A stretch of DNA of 64,000 nt from Choristoneura fumiferana. Lineage: Eukaryota > Arthropoda > Insecta > Lepidoptera > Tortricidae. The translations under genes and the position numbers were made by a program. Below the pieces are notes generated by a model. The model had not been told where the DNA came from. It searched no databases and saw only the letters and a list, made by a program, of their open reading frames with translations. Where the stretch lies: contig NC_133473.1 in the NCBI RefSeq assembly GCF_025370935.1, positions 13,790,127 through 13,854,126 of the forward strand. The letters run 5' to 3'. This document shows positions 63,672 to 64,000 of this stretch, piece after piece; the first letter of the stretch is position 1, and every line of letters begins with the position of its first letter.

Positions 63672-64000
63672 CCCTGGTTTAGTTTTACCCTGATTTTTTA
63701 AAATATTTTCTCATTATTAAAAGGGTGTTTTCTAACAATTTTTCATATTTTCGACGGAAAATATTAAACCATGCAGCTAAGGGTTAAGCGGGGTTTTTAC
63801 CTTAACTACGAGTGAAATTATCATCCTAGTTAGTAGCAATACGGTAGTACTATTAGTTATTCTGTGGCAATACATTGCGGGCCTCGAAGAGGTAGATCAC
63901 ATCATACTAGTTTGGTAGTCCCGCAATGTACAGCTACTAATCTTACTTAATCGTATAGTAACAACCCGGCTTTGTAAACGCGTTTTTTATCTTGCATAAG
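63672..64000. other. AT-rich DNA with an inverted pair
   Basis: acattgcggg and cccgcaatgt (about 63872-63930) flank a 40-nt interval containing ctcgaagaggtagatcac. No gene seen. Confidence 0.4.

Noticed and set aside
1..64000. CRISPR array or bacterial operon structure
   Set aside because: The only regular arrays are the 130-bp satellite, the 140-bp units and the microsatellites. There are no short repeats with unique spacers, and the sequence is clearly eukaryotic.

Overview
The window looks like a lepidopteran (moth or butterfly) chromosome segment. It is AT-rich, saturated with short palindromic runs such as gtaggtacctac, and packed with repeats of types familiar from Lepidoptera: tRNA-derived SINEs, 3' ends of LINEs, Helitron-like sequences ending in ctagt, foldback MITEs, and a Ty3/gypsy LTR element of the mag type. 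That identification rests on recognised repeat style; no host gene is available to confirm it. I found no host protein-coding gene, rRNA gene or credible functional tRNA gene. The window is best read as intergenic DNA or a very large intron. Layout: 1-20 kb is mostly single-copy-looking AT-rich DNA with scattered MITEs (343-719, 14894-15065, 19765-19954), SINEs (7053-7430, 18371-18641), a Tc1/mariner relic (9098-9286) and LINE relics (10738-11580, 16650-17045). 20-38 kb holds LINE pol relics (22573-22975, 29345-30180, 33230-33720), a TIR transposon with repeated subterminal motifs (28408-29206), several foldback MITEs and a GC-rich promoter-like cluster (37060-37140). 38-45 kb carries a 1.6 kb Helitron-like element with internal tandem repeats and a nested insertion, then AT-rich repeats. 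45931-50403 is a structurally complete mag-like LTR retrotransposon on the minus strand: 5-bp target duplication, identical 69-bp LTRs, tRNA-Leu-type primer site, purine tract, gag and a 1153-residue pol. 50.4-54.5 kb is the most repeat-dense part: a foldback repeat, a 130-bp satellite array of about eight monomers, a nearly perfect 590-bp hairpin and nested interspersed repeats. 54.5-64 kb has a promoter-like cluster, a pogo-like transposon relic, nested LINE and SINE insertions with clear target duplications, and a 41-bp retroposon fragment. Only the gag and pol of the LTR element work together as genes: Gag would form the particle, and a -1 frameshifted product would add protease, reverse transcriptase, RNase H and integrase. 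The gag and pol frames separate upstream of the zinc knuckles, so a frame-breaking indel is a real alternative to programmed frameshifting. The observations most worth following are a small foldback retroposon family with 12-16-bp target duplications, the 590-bp hairpin beside the satellite array, and four copies of an extended CGCCATNTTGGC motif, each close to ETS-like sites and away from any gene.
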